64,000 nucleotides of DNA from JACVRM01 sp963809765. Lineage in GTDB: Bacteria; Actinomycetota; Thermoleophilia; Gaiellales; Gaiellaceae. The DNA is taken from the NCBI GenBank assembly GCA_963809765.1, contig CAWEKT010000001.1, positions 806,001 to 870,000 on the forward strand. The letters are read 5' to 3'. The notes beneath the pieces are model-generated. The model had not been told where the DNA came from, did no database searches, and saw nothing but the letters and a program-made list of their open reading frames with translations. Below are positions 20,830 to 28,009 of the stretch, piece by piece (position 1 is the stretch's first letter; each line of letters begins with the position of its first letter). The position numbers and the translations under genes were made by a program.

Positions 20830-20920
20830 GCGCGGGTTCCGCAAGGTCGTCGAGATCGCCAAGGCGGACGTTCGCGAGGCGTCGCGCCTCCTCGGCGGCA
20901 TCGGCCGGAAGGAGTCGTAG
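20708..20920 (+). CDS. rpmI: Ribosomal protein bL35
   Basis: 70-residue very basic 50S protein: PKQKTHSGAKKTFKVTGRGK, then RRPTMRAHKLEKKSAKRKRG, as in bL35. The ribosome-binding site AGGAG is 9 nt before the ATG. The gene overlaps the apparent infC tail and abuts rplT with no gap (TAG then ATG). Confidence 0.97.
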   Translation: MPKQKTHSGAKKTFKVTGRGKVLRRPTMRAHKLEKKSAKRKRGFRKVVEIAKADVREASRLLGGIGRKES

Positions 20921-21295
20921 ATGCCGAGGGTCAAGCGATCCGTCCACGCGCGCAAGAAGCGCCGCAAGGTGCTGGCGGAGGCGAAGGGGTACTTCGGCCG
21001 CCGCCACTCGAGCTACAAGCTCGCCAAGGAGCAGGTCGAGCGCTCGCTCGCCTACGCCTACCGTGATCGCAAGGCGAAGAAGCGCACCTTCCGTCGTCTC
21101 TGGATCCTCCGCATCAACGCGGCGGCACGCCAGAACGGACTCTCGTACAACCAGTTCATCGCCGGCTGCAAGCGGGCGGGCATCGAGCTCGACCGCAAGG
21201 TGCTCGCCGACCTGGCCGTCAACGACCCGGCCGGGTTCACACGCGTCGCCGAGCAGGCGAAGGCTGCCCTCGAGGGCGCCGAGCAAGCCGCGTAG
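20921..21295 (+). CDS. rplT: Ribosomal protein bL20
   Basis: 124-residue 50S assembly protein with the family opening PRVKRSVHARKKRRKVLAEA, KGYFGRRHSSYKLAKEQVER and YNQFIAGCKRAGIELDRKVL. L20 is the known autoregulator of infC-rpmI-rplT in several bacteria. Its C-terminus (AALEGAEQAA) is about 6 residues longer than usual. The stop TAG is followed within 3 nt by repeat-family sequence (GTGACCGCGCGCCGTGCGGC). Confidence 0.97.
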   Translation: MPRVKRSVHARKKRRKVLAEAKGYFGRRHSSYKLAKEQVERSLAYAYRDRKAKKRTFRRLWILRINAAARQNGLSYNQFIAGCKRAGIELDRKVLADLAVNDPAGFTRVAEQAKAALEGAEQAA

Positions 21296-21495
21296 GTGAC
21301 CGCGCGCCGTGCGGCCGCAGTGCGGTTGCGCGGCTGATGCACTCCTAAGGCCGCAGGGCCCGCTCCATTCGAAGGGGGAGCAAGTCCCCCCTCGAGCTCC
21401 CCTCGCTCCTCGCATAGGCCGAGACGAGTAGCCCGTCTGGTCACACGCGACTTCGCGCGGTGTGGCTCTCGCCGAGCACGCTCGGCTCCGCCGGC
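21296..21495 (+). repeat. Interspersed hairpin repeat, copy B
   Basis: It begins right after the rplT stop (GTGACCGCGCGCCGTGCGGC), then has CTCCATTCGAAGGGGGAGC with CCCCTCGAGCTCCCC, GTCTGGTCACACGCGA, and finally GCCGAGCACGCTCGGCTCCG. The last part is a CCGAGC..GCTCGG hairpin. It is followed at 21528-21546 by a tandem TCGTCGCGACA pair. No gene fits in 21296-21573. Confidence 0.7.
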
Positions 21496-21573
21496 ACTGC
21501 GCACCAGGTCTATCGGGTGCTCGTCGCGACATCGTCGCGACATGGGTTGGTCTACGCCGATACTGACGGGCTC

Positions 21574-22290
21574 GTGATCACATCGGCCGCCAACCCGCGC
21601 CTCAAGCTGGTGCGGCGACTGGCGTCGCGACGCGCGCGCCAGCAGCTCGGGCTCTTCGTCTGCGAGGGCGAGGACCTGGTGGCGGCTGCGCTCGAGGCGG
21701 GCATCGATCCGGTCGAGGCGCTCGTCGACGCCGAGCGGCCGGTGTTGGCCGGCGAGCTGGCGGGGGCGGAGGCGGTCGAGCCGCGCCTGCTCCAGGAGGT
21801 GTCGGTCCTCGGCCACGGGCCGCGGGTGATCGCGGTCTTTCGCCGCTCCGACCTGCCGGGGGCCGACGCCCCGGGTGGGCTGGCGCTGTGGCGCGTCGGT
21901 GACCCGGGCAACCTTGGCACGCTCATGCGCGTCGCGGACGCGCTCGGGCCGGCCTCGCTGTGGCTGTCCGAGGGCTGCGCCGACCCGACGGGGCCGAAGG
22001 CGGTTCGCGCCTCCGCCGGCGCCCTCTTCCGCGTCGGTGTCGGGCGGTTCGACGAGGCGCCGGCGCCATGGCTCGGGCTCGTGGCGCGGGACGGCGAGCC
22101 GATCGACCGGGCGGAGCTGCCGGTAGCCGCGACCCTCCTGCTCGGAGCGGAGCGCGAGGGCCTGCCCGATGACCTGCTCGCACGCTGCGAGCGTCGGCTG
22201 ACGATTCCTCAGACCGGCGACGCCGAGTCGCTGAACGTGGCGATGGCGGGCAGCATCGCGCTCTGGGAGCGCCGGCGCCGCAGCGGGTAG
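21574..22290 (+). CDS. SPOUT-class TrmH/SpoU RNA 2'-O-methyltransferase
   Basis: 239 residues. The N-terminal substrate-binding domain (SAANPRLKLVRRLASRRARQ, LGLFVCEGEDLVAAAL) is typical of rRNA 2'-O-methyltransferases. The knotted SAM-binding domain shows RVGDPGNLGTLMRVADALG (motif 1), LLGAEREGLPDDLLA (motif 2) and ESLNVAMAGSIALWE (motif 3). I chose GTG 21574 because upstream codons lie within repeat copy B. It probably modifies 23S rRNA; the target base is not evident. The next gene starts 11 nt later. Confidence 0.88.
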   Translation: MITSAANPRLKLVRRLASRRARQQLGLFVCEGEDLVAAALEAGIDPVEALVDAERPVLAGELAGAEAVEPRLLQEVSVLGHGPRVIAVFRRSDLPGADAPGGLALWRVGDPGNLGTLMRVADALGPASLWLSEGCADPTGPKAVRASAGALFRVGVGRFDEAPAPWLGLVARDGEPIDRAELPVAATLLLGAEREGLPDDLLARCERRLTIPQTGDAESLNVAMAGSIALWERRRRSG

Positions 22291-22301
22291 ATTCGGCCGC
22301 C

Positions 22302-22721
22302 GTGGCGCACGTCTCCCACGTCTGGGTCTCGCCGGGGAAGAACAGCGGCCGCATGGAGCCGCGCGACGCGGTGCAGGCGATCGCCGGCCACGGCTTCGAC
22401 GGGTGCGCCCACGCGCGGCCCGGAACGAAGCGGCAGGTGCTGTTCGCCTCGCTCGAGCACCTCGAGGCGGTGGGCGTCGAGCCGGGCCGCATCCGCGAGA
22501 ACATGACCGTGGACGGCGACGACGTGCACCGCTGGGAGATCGGTCAGCAGGTCCGCGTCGGCGAGGCGCTCTTCGAGATCACGATGGTCTGCGACCCCTG
22601 CGAGCGCATGGACGCGATCCGCCCCGGCCTGCGCGTCGAGCTCGAGGGCCGCCGCGGCATGCTCGCCCGCGTGCTCGAGGACGGCCGGGTCGCCGCCGGC
22701 GACGCCGTGGAGCTCCTGTGA
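22302..22721 (+). CDS. MOSC-domain protein
   Basis: 139-residue protein of the MOSC fold (molybdenum-cofactor sulfurase C-terminal, YiiM-like). Motifs: VWVSPGKNSGRMEPRDAVQA, GFDGCAHARPGTKRQVLF, PGRIRENMTVDGDDVHRWEI and VCDPCERMDAIRPGL; the last carries the conserved Cys that binds sulfur or metal in the family. A -10 box TAGATT ends 8 nt before the GTG, so it is likely leaderless, although it also follows the methyltransferase closely. It overlaps the VOC gene by 4 nt. Confidence 0.85.
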   Translation: MAHVSHVWVSPGKNSGRMEPRDAVQAIAGHGFDGCAHARPGTKRQVLFASLEHLEAVGVEPGRIRENMTVDGDDVHRWEIGQQVRVGEALFEITMVCDPCERMDAIRPGLRVELEGRRGMLARVLEDGRVAAGDAVELL

Positions 22722-23059
22722 AGACGCTCGGCGAGGTGATCGTGTACGTGCGCGACATGGACGGCGCCCTCGCCTTCTACCGCGACGTCGTCGGCCTCGA
22801 GCCGGACTACGTCAGCCAGCACTGGACGACTTTCCGGACGGGCGAGTGCACGTTCTGCCTGCACGCGACCGCCCGCCGCGAGCCCGGCGTCGGCGAGCCC
22901 GACCCGACCTTCATGGTCGACGACCTCGACGCGGAGCACACCCGCCTGAACGCCGCCGGCATCGCGGTCACGGAGATCCGTGAACCGGTCCCCGGCACGC
23001 GCGTCTTCGACGCGAAGGATCCCGAGGGCAACCGCTTCTCCTTCGAGCACCGCTCGTAG
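22718..23059 (+). CDS. VOC/glyoxalase-fold protein
   Basis: 113 residues with one vicinal-oxygen-chelate fold made of two beta-alpha-beta3 units: VIVYVRDMDGALAFYRDVVG and PTFMVDDLDAEHTRLNAAGI, ending with the metal-ligand region DPEGNRFSFEHRS. The GTG start overlaps the MOSC stop (GTGA, 22718-22721), so the two are translationally coupled. Substrate unknown; members include glyoxalases, dioxygenases and antibiotic-binding proteins. Confidence 0.85.
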   Translation: MKTLGEVIVYVRDMDGALAFYRDVVGLEPDYVSQHWTTFRTGECTFCLHATARREPGVGEPDPTFMVDDLDAEHTRLNAAGIAVTEIREPVPGTRVFDAKDPEGNRFSFEHRS

Positions 23060-23106
23060 CCCACGGCACCGGAGCGCTCAGCCCACAAGCCGAACGGCTC
23101 GGGTCA

Positions 23107-23141
23107 GTCCCCGTGCGGCGATGGCGTCGCCGCACGGGGAC
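23107..23141 (+). terminator. 15-bp perfect hairpin after the VOC gene
   Basis: GTCCCCGTGCGGCGA (23107-23121) pairs perfectly with TCGCCGCACGGGGAC (23127-23141). Flanks GGGTCA...AGACC extend the partial symmetry. No U-run follows. It belongs to the GTC(T/A)GTCCCC/GGGGACAGAC hairpin set also seen at 34859 and 54447. Confidence 0.6.
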
Positions 23142-23206
23142 AGACCTTCCTGCTCGATGTCGCGGCGCAGCCGCGACGAGCACTCGGCTCGCGGTCTTGT
23201 AGTTCA

Positions 23207-23399
23207 CCGGCGGAGCCGAGCTTGCTCGGCGAGAGCCACAACGCGGGAAGCGCGTGTGACAGATGGCCTTGTCGTCTCGAACGCCGAGTGGACAGGGGGA
23301 GCTCGAGGGGGACGTGGCTCCCCCTTCGAATGGAGCGAGCTCTGCGGCCGCCGGACCCGCGTCGGCCGCTCATGCGTTCCTCGGCCGCACGGCTCGCGG
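23207..23399 (-). repeat. Interspersed hairpin repeat, copy C
   Basis: Contains CGGCGGAGCCGAGCTTGCTC, a GTGTGACAGA centre, GGGGGAGCTCGAGGGGGAC and CTCCCCCTTCGAATGGAGCG, and ends with CTCGGCCGCACGGCTCGCGG directly against the TAA stop of the DUF2207 gene (23400-23402). The orientation relative to the adjoining stop is the same as in copies A and B. A GTCGCGGC/GCCGCGAC hairpin lies just before it (about 23159-23181). Confidence 0.7.
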
Positions 23400-25286
23400 T
23401 TACCAGGCGCCGCCGCCTCCGCCGCCACCGCCGCCTCCGCCTCCGCCCGAGAAGCCGCCACCCCCGCCGCCGGAGCCGCTGCCGGGTGGCGCGAGCGCCT
23501 CGCCGAAGCCGGTGCTGAGGTCGGAGATGCCGAGCGCGGACGGGCCTGAGCCGAGATCGCCGCCGGGGCTGATCCAGTAGATGGTGCTCTCATCGTGCAG
23601 CTGCGGCGGCATGTGCAGCTGGGCGCCCTGAAGCACGCGCTCGGCGATCCCGAACGCGATTCCGTAGACGAGGTAGCGCTCCCAGAGCGCGAGCGAGGCG
23701 GGCGGCGCCTCGTCGAGGCGGGGGAAGTCGGTCAGGTAGCGGCGGAACGCCCCCCAGCGCTCGGCCTCCTCCTGCGCCGGCCGCTTGCGCCGCCGCCAGA
23801 GCGACCCGCGGAAGCAGGCGAGCAACAGGACGCAGGCGTTGAGGGCGCTGCAGACGCCGAGCGCGATCAGCACGACGTCGTCCCAGCGTGGTGCGAGCGG
23901 GCGCCAGCGGTGGATGCCGAGGAAAAGCAGGAGCGCGCCGAGCGCGCCGAACGCGACGATGCCGGCGACGAGCGGCCAGACGGCGTCGCTGTACCAGCGC
24001 CGGCCGTTGATCGCCCGCTCCACGCTCTCCTTGAAGTCCGCGAAGCGCTTGGAGTTGCCCGCGCGGTCCTTCTCGATGCGCTCGCGGAACTGCGAGAGCC
24101 GCTCGGGCGAGCCGTCGAGGACGGCATCGACGACGCGGTCGACCGGACGCTCCCACGACTCGAGCTGCCCTGGGGCCGCGCGGCTGATCTCGAGGTCGGC
24201 GATGTCCTGCGTCCGCAGGCCGGCCCACGTCTTCTTCTCGGTGGTCACCGGCTTGGCCGCGTAGACGCCGCGCCTGATCAGCTCGAAGAGCGTGGCCGTG
24301 AACTCGGCCGCCCCGGCGTTCGTCGACTGGCGCAGGAGCGCGGGCACGAGGGCAGGCGGCGTGTCGGTCGGCGGCTCCTGCTCGTACTCGCGGTCGTAGC
24401 CGGTGGAGTGCTCGCGCCCGTAGACCCAGTACGTGACCGTGGCCACGCCGAGGGCGGGGAGGACGGAGAGGGCGAGCAGGATCAACAGCCAGCGCCCGAT
24501 GTGGTCGACGGCGTCGTCGATCTTCTCCTCGTCGCGGGCGATCTCCCTGGCGTCGGCCTCCTCCTCCGCGACGATGCGCGCGAACCCGCGGCCGCTGACG
24601 ACCTTGGCCCCGGCGGTCGAGCTCAGCAGCGCGCGCGGGAAGACCACCCGCAGCTCCACGAACTGGCCGGCCGGCACGGCCAGCGCGCGCAGCAGTGCCG
24701 CGCGCGGTGTGCGCGAGACGTCGCCTCGCACCCACTGCGGGTGACCCCACACGCGGTAGCGCGTGCCGGTCGCGACCCCGGGGAGGGTCATCGTCGCGCC
24801 GAGCTGGGCGAGCGGCACCTGCCATTCCTCGCCCCACACCTTGAGGTTGACGTCGACGACGTCGTCGTAGGCCACCGCCAGGCCGCGGAGCCGGTAGCCG
24901 ACCGTGAACGTCCGCTCCTCCGAGATCGCGCTGTAGTGCCAGACGATGCGCAGCCCGTCGTCGGTCTCGGTCGTCCCGAACGTGTCCGGCGCACCGGAGC
25001 TGCCGAGCTCGGCCGAGGCGCCCGGCTCGTAGCGGCGACCGGCCTCGGCGACGTAGACGGCGTCGATCGTCTCGCCCGAGCGCAGCGGGATCTCGCGGAA
25101 GGCTCCGGAGAACGCGCCGTCGAAGTCGAAGGTGATCCGCTCGGCGACGACAAGCGACCCGTCCTCGGCGACCTGCACGTTCACAGCCGCCTGCCGCAGC
25201 GTGAACGACTTGCCTGCCGCGGCCGGTGCCGCGCAGGCGGCGAGCACCGCGACGAAGGCGGCGGCTGCGGCGAGCCGCAGGGTCAG
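23400..25286 (-). CDS. DUF2207 membrane protein with Gly-rich tail
   Basis: About 628 residues. A signal or lipoprotein-like start (AAAAAFVAVLAACAAPAAAG) is followed by the extracytoplasmic DUF2207 domain (VQVAEDGSLVVAERITFDFD, SGAFREIPLRSGETIDAVYV). Then come a helix (RWLLILLALSVLPALGVATV), a cytoplasmic part, two further helices near residue 460-520, and a tail of about 17 glycines ending GGAW, a common end for this family. No ATG, GTG or TTG fits the start: the frame opens with CTG 25286, which overlaps the lemA stop. Either CTG is used by coupling to lemA or a base error hides the start. LemA/DUF2207 pairs are frequent; their role in the envelope is poorly known. Confidence 0.8.
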   Translation of the reverse strand: MTLRLAAAAAFVAVLAACAAPAAAGKSFTLRQAAVNVQVAEDGSLVVAERITFDFDGAFSGAFREIPLRSGETIDAVYVAEAGRRYEPGASAELGSSGAPDTFGTTETDDGLRIVWHYSAISEERTFTVGYRLRGLAVAYDDVVDVNLKVWGEEWQVPLAQLGATMTLPGVATGTRYRVWGHPQWVRGDVSRTPRAALLRALAVPAGQFVELRVVFPRALLSSTAGAKVVSGRGFARIVAEEEADAREIARDEEKIDDAVDHIGRWLLILLALSVLPALGVATVTYWVYGREHSTGYDREYEQEPPTDTPPALVPALLRQSTNAGAAEFTATLFELIRRGVYAAKPVTTEKKTWAGLRTQDIADLEISRAAPGQLESWERPVDRVVDAVLDGSPERLSQFRERIEKDRAGNSKRFADFKESVERAINGRRWYSDAVWPLVAGIVAFGALGALLLFLGIHRWRPLAPRWDDVVLIALGVCSALNACVLLLACFRGSLWRRRKRPAQEEAERWGAFRRYLTDFPRLDEAPPASLALWERYLVYGIAFGIAERVLQGAQLHMPPQLHDESTIYWISPGGDLGSGPSALGISDLSTGFGEALAPPGSGSGGGGGGFSGGGGGGGGGGGGGAW

Positions 25287-25837
25287 AACGAGACCTGCGG
25301 CGCCTCGCGCGCGGCGGGGTCTTCGAGCTCGAAGTACTGACGCGGCTCGAAGGAGAAAAGCTGCGCGATCATGTTCGTCGGCACCGACTCGAGGGCCGTG
25401 TCGTAGGTGAGGACGGTGTCGTTGTAGATCTGGCGCGCGACGGCGATCTTGGTCTCGGTCTCCTCGAGCTGCGCCTGCAGCTGCTGGAAGTTCTCGGTCG
25501 CGCGCAGCTCCGGGTAGGCCTCGGCGACCGCGAACAGCCGCCCGAGCGCCGCCGTCAGCATGTTCTCGGCCTGCGCCTGCTCCTCGACGCTTCGCGCCTC
25601 CTGGGCTGCGGTGCGCGCCTTCGTCACCTCCTCGAACGTGGCCCGCTCGTGGGACGCGTAGCCCTTGACCGTCTCGACGAGGTTGGGGATCAGGTCGTAC
25701 CGCCGGCGGAGCTGGACGTCGACCTGCGACCACGCGTTCTCGGCCCGGTTGCGCAGCCGCACGAGGCGGTTGTAGAGCACGACGACCACGAGCCCGAGCA
25801 CGACGAAGATGCCCACCGATACGAGGAGCCAGGTCAC
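25283..25837 (-). CDS. lemA: LemA family protein
   Basis: 184-residue protein with one N-terminal membrane helix (TWLLVSVGIFVVLGLVVVVL) and a long four-helix-bundle domain: NRAENAWSQVDVQLRRRYDL, IPNLVETVKGYASHERATFE, and the end YDTALESVPTNMIAQLFSFE. This matches LemA of Listeria and Thermotoga. It precedes and overlaps the DUF2207 gene. Function in the cell is not established. Confidence 0.93.
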   Translation of the reverse strand: MTWLLVSVGIFVVLGLVVVVLYNRLVRLRNRAENAWSQVDVQLRRRYDLIPNLVETVKGYASHERATFEEVTKARTAAQEARSVEEQAQAENMLTAALGRLFAVAEAYPELRATENFQQLQAQLEETETKIAVARQIYNDTVLTYDTALESVPTNMIAQLFSFEPRQYFELEDPAAREAPQVSF

Positions 25838-26069
25838 GGCGCGAGCTTACGCCGTTGCCCGGCGCGCGTGCCGGGACGAGCGGACGGACATGTCCGAAAC
25901 GGACAGCCCCCGGAAAGCGCACCCCGCCCTCCCAGAAGGGGAGACGTCCTCCACCACCCGCCCGTTTCCGACGGTATCGGCTGAGCGCGCACGTGTCTGT
26001 GCCGGCTCTGCGCCGGCTTGGTGAAACCGCGGCAGCGCGTGCGCCGGCGCCCGGCGCCACGCCGAACGA
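25838..26069. other. Intergenic, no gene seen
   Basis: 232 nt between the lemA start and the end of the methyltransferase gene, both on the minus strand. It should hold the lemA promoter; GGACATGTCCGAAACGGACA near 25887-25906 shows a GGACATGTCC palindrome followed by a second half-site and could be an operator. No convincing ORF. Confidence 0.4.
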
Positions 26070-26777
26070 CTACGCCACGCGGCGCGCGACGAAGATCGAG
26101 TCCTCCTGGTCTCTGTACGGGGTGCGGTCGAACCAGCCGTAGTGAGCGACCACCTCGAAGCCCGCGTCCTCGAGGAGCGCCTGCCACTCGTTCGGCGTCA
26201 CCCACGCGAGCCGCATCTGGGTCGCGCCCTCCAGGCCCCGGACGCCGAGGGTCAGCGTCCGTGTCTCGACGTCCCAGTCGGCGCGCTCCCAGATGGACGG
26301 CTCACGCTCGAGCCAGCGGCCGTTGGTCTCCGCGACGTCGTCCGCGTCGGGGGCGAAGACGTCGAAGACGAGCCGCCCGCCGGGCTCCAGCAGCTGGGCG
26401 GCGGCGGCGAAGGCCCCGCCGCGCTCGTCGTCGGTCAGCAGGTGCAGGTAGGCCCGGAACGGGCACAGCACGAGCGGGACTCGCTCCGTCACGGGCGGGC
26501 GGCGCAGGTCGCCGACGCGCAGGTCGAGCAGCTCGGCGACGCCCGCCCGCTCAGCCTCCTCGAGACAGCGCGCCAGCATCTGCGGGGAGTCGTCGACCCC
26601 GATGACACGAACGCCGGCGCGGGCGATCGGGATCGCGATTCGGCCGGTACCGACACCGAGCTCGACCACGGGGCCGCCGGCCGCCTCCGCCTCCTCGACG
26701 TAGAACGGGATGTCCTCGACGACGCTCCGGCTCCACCGGTCGAACAGGTCGGCGATCGGCTCGTACGGGCTCGTCAC
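26070..26777 (-). CDS. Class I SAM-dependent methyltransferase
   Basis: 235 residues. Motif I is VVELGVGTGRIAIPIARAGV with the following acidic residue in VIGVDDSPQMLARCLE; motif II/III regions are LVLCPFRAYLHLLTDDERGG and LLEPGGRLVFDVFAPDADDV. A -10 box GACAAT lies 6 nt upstream of the GTG, so the mRNA is probably leaderless. The promoter overlaps the -35 box of the divergent pheST transcript. Substrate unknown. Confidence 0.87.
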   Translation of the reverse strand: MTSPYEPIADLFDRWSRSVVEDIPFYVEEAEAAGGPVVELGVGTGRIAIPIARAGVRVIGVDDSPQMLARCLEEAERAGVAELLDLRVGDLRRPPVTERVPLVLCPFRAYLHLLTDDERGGAFAAAAQLLEPGGRLVFDVFAPDADDVAETNGRWLEREPSIWERADWDVETRTLTLGVRGLEGATQMRLAWVTPNEWQALLEDAGFEVVAHYGWFDRTPYRDQEDSIFVARRVA

Positions 26778-26784
26778 GCCCCAA

Positions 26785-26814
26785 TTGTCACGTGTGGCGG
26801 TCTCCGGCTAAGGT
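26785..26814 (+). promoter_or_regulatory. pheST promoter
   Basis: -35 TTGTCA (26785-26790) and -10 TAAGGT (26809-26814) with an 18-nt spacer. Seven nucleotides after the -10 box comes the ATG of a 22-codon leader ORF, implying a leaderless leader peptide. On the other strand the same bases hold the -10 box of the methyltransferase gene (GACAAT, 26789-26784). Confidence 0.6.
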
Positions 26815-26821
26815 GGGTGCG

Positions 26822-26890
26822 ATGGTTCGAACGCGAGCGACCTTCGTGTTTCCACGGCCCCGGCTCGTGCCCGGGGCCGGCGTCGCCTAG
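26822..26890 (+). CDS. Candidate pheST leader peptide (22 residues)
   Basis: Short ORF beginning MVRTRATFVFPRPRLVPG and ending at a TAG at 26888. It contains two Phe codons separated by one Val (TFVF) just upstream of a strong hairpin, the arrangement expected of a ribosome-mediated attenuator for phenylalanyl-tRNA synthetase, as known for pheM-pheST of E. coli. No ribosome-binding site; it would be translated leaderless from the promoter at 26785. Confidence 0.5.
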   Translation: MVRTRATFVFPRPRLVPGAGVA

Positions 26891-26921
26891 CGATTCGCCG
26901 TCACCTCGAACGAGCCGGGGC
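26855..26921 (+). promoter_or_regulatory. Mutually exclusive RNA hairpins upstream of pheST
   Basis: CGGCCCCGG (26855-26863) pairs with CCGGGGCCG (26871-26879) in a 9-bp local hairpin. GCCCCGGCTCG (26857-26867) can instead pair over all 11 bases with CGAGCCGGGGC (26911-26921). The two structures cannot coexist. The first lies directly after the Phe codons of the leader ORF, so ribosome position could choose between them. No U-run is present, so control might be by Rho or at the translational level. Confidence 0.5.
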
Positions 26922-26965
26922 GCCGACGTCCGTCCGCCAGGTTGCCCTGAACGAGGAGATCCCAC

Positions 26966-28009
26966 ATGCAGACCGACCACAACCAGGCCGTCCCGCCGTC
27001 TAGAGTCGCCGCCGTGGACGCGGAGGCGCTCGAGCGCGACGCCCGGGCGGCGATCGAAGCCTCGGCAACGCTCGAGGAGCTCGACGAGGCCCGGGTTCGC
27101 TTTCTCGGACGCAAGAGCGAGCTGAAGCTCGCGCTCCGCGGCGTCCGCGACCGGCAGGGCGGCATGGCGCTCAACGAGCTGCGCACCCGCATCGAGGAGA
27201 CGCTCTCCAGGCGCAAGGCGGCGCTCGAGCAGGCCGCCCGCGCGTCGGCGGCCGCCGCCGACGGCTTCGACCCGACGCTCCCCGGCGAGGCGCCGCCGCG
27301 CGGCTCGCTGCACCTGCTCACACAGCTCCGCCGGCGCATCGAGGACGTCTTCCTCGGGCTCGGCTACGAGGTTTACGACGGCCGCGAGGTCGAGACCGTC
27401 TGGCACAACTTCGACGCGCTCAACCAGCCGGAGGCGCACCCGTCGCGCGACCCGCAGGACACGTTCTACGTCGACGAGCGCACGCTCCTGCGCACCCACA
27501 CCTCGCCGTCTCAGATCCGCGCCATGCTCGAGAAGCAGCCGCCGATCTACCTCGTCTCGCTCGGCCGCACCTACCGCCGCGACGCCCTCGACGCGACCCA
27601 CACGCCGGTGTTCCACCAGGTCGAGGCGCTCGCCGTCGACCGGGGCATCACCCTCGCCGACCTTCGTGGCACGGTCGAGCACTTCGCCAGCGCGGTCTTC
27701 GGCGGCCGGCGCGAGATCCGCATGCGCACGAGCTTCTTCCCCTTCACCGAGCCGTCTGTCGAGTTCGACATGACCTGCTACCTCTGCGACGGCGCCGGCT
27801 GCGCGGTCTGCAAGCGGTCGGGCTGGATCGAGATGGGCGGAGCGGGCGAGGTCGATCCCGCCGTGTTCGAATCCGTCGGCTACGACCCCGAGGTCTGGCA
27901 GGGCTTCGCGTTCGGGCTCGGGATCGACCGCATCGCCTTCGCCCGCCACGGCCTGCCCGACCTGCGCCTCTTCTGGGAGAACGACATCCGCTTCCTGGAG
28001 CAGTTCTGA
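26966..28009 (+). CDS. pheS: Phenylalanyl-tRNA synthetase alpha subunit
   Basis: 347-residue catalytic subunit of the (alpha-beta)2 enzyme. An N-terminal coiled coil (RFLGRKSELKLALRGVRDRQ) precedes the class II core: motif 2 RTHTSPSQIRAMLEKQPPIY, VSLGRTYRRDALDATHTPVF, and motif 3 GFAFGLGIDRIAFARHGLPD. ATG 26966 has GAGGAG 7 nt upstream. The stop overlaps the pheT ATG (TGATG). Confidence 0.97.
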   Translation: MQTDHNQAVPPSRVAAVDAEALERDARAAIEASATLEELDEARVRFLGRKSELKLALRGVRDRQGGMALNELRTRIEETLSRRKAALEQAARASAAAADGFDPTLPGEAPPRGSLHLLTQLRRRIEDVFLGLGYEVYDGREVETVWHNFDALNQPEAHPSRDPQDTFYVDERTLLRTHTSPSQIRAMLEKQPPIYLVSLGRTYRRDALDATHTPVFHQVEALAVDRGITLADLRGTVEHFASAVFGGRREIRMRTSFFPFTEPSVEFDMTCYLCDGAGCAVCKRSGWIEMGGAGEVDPAVFESVGYDPEVWQGFAFGLGIDRIAFARHGLPDLRLFWENDIRFLEQF

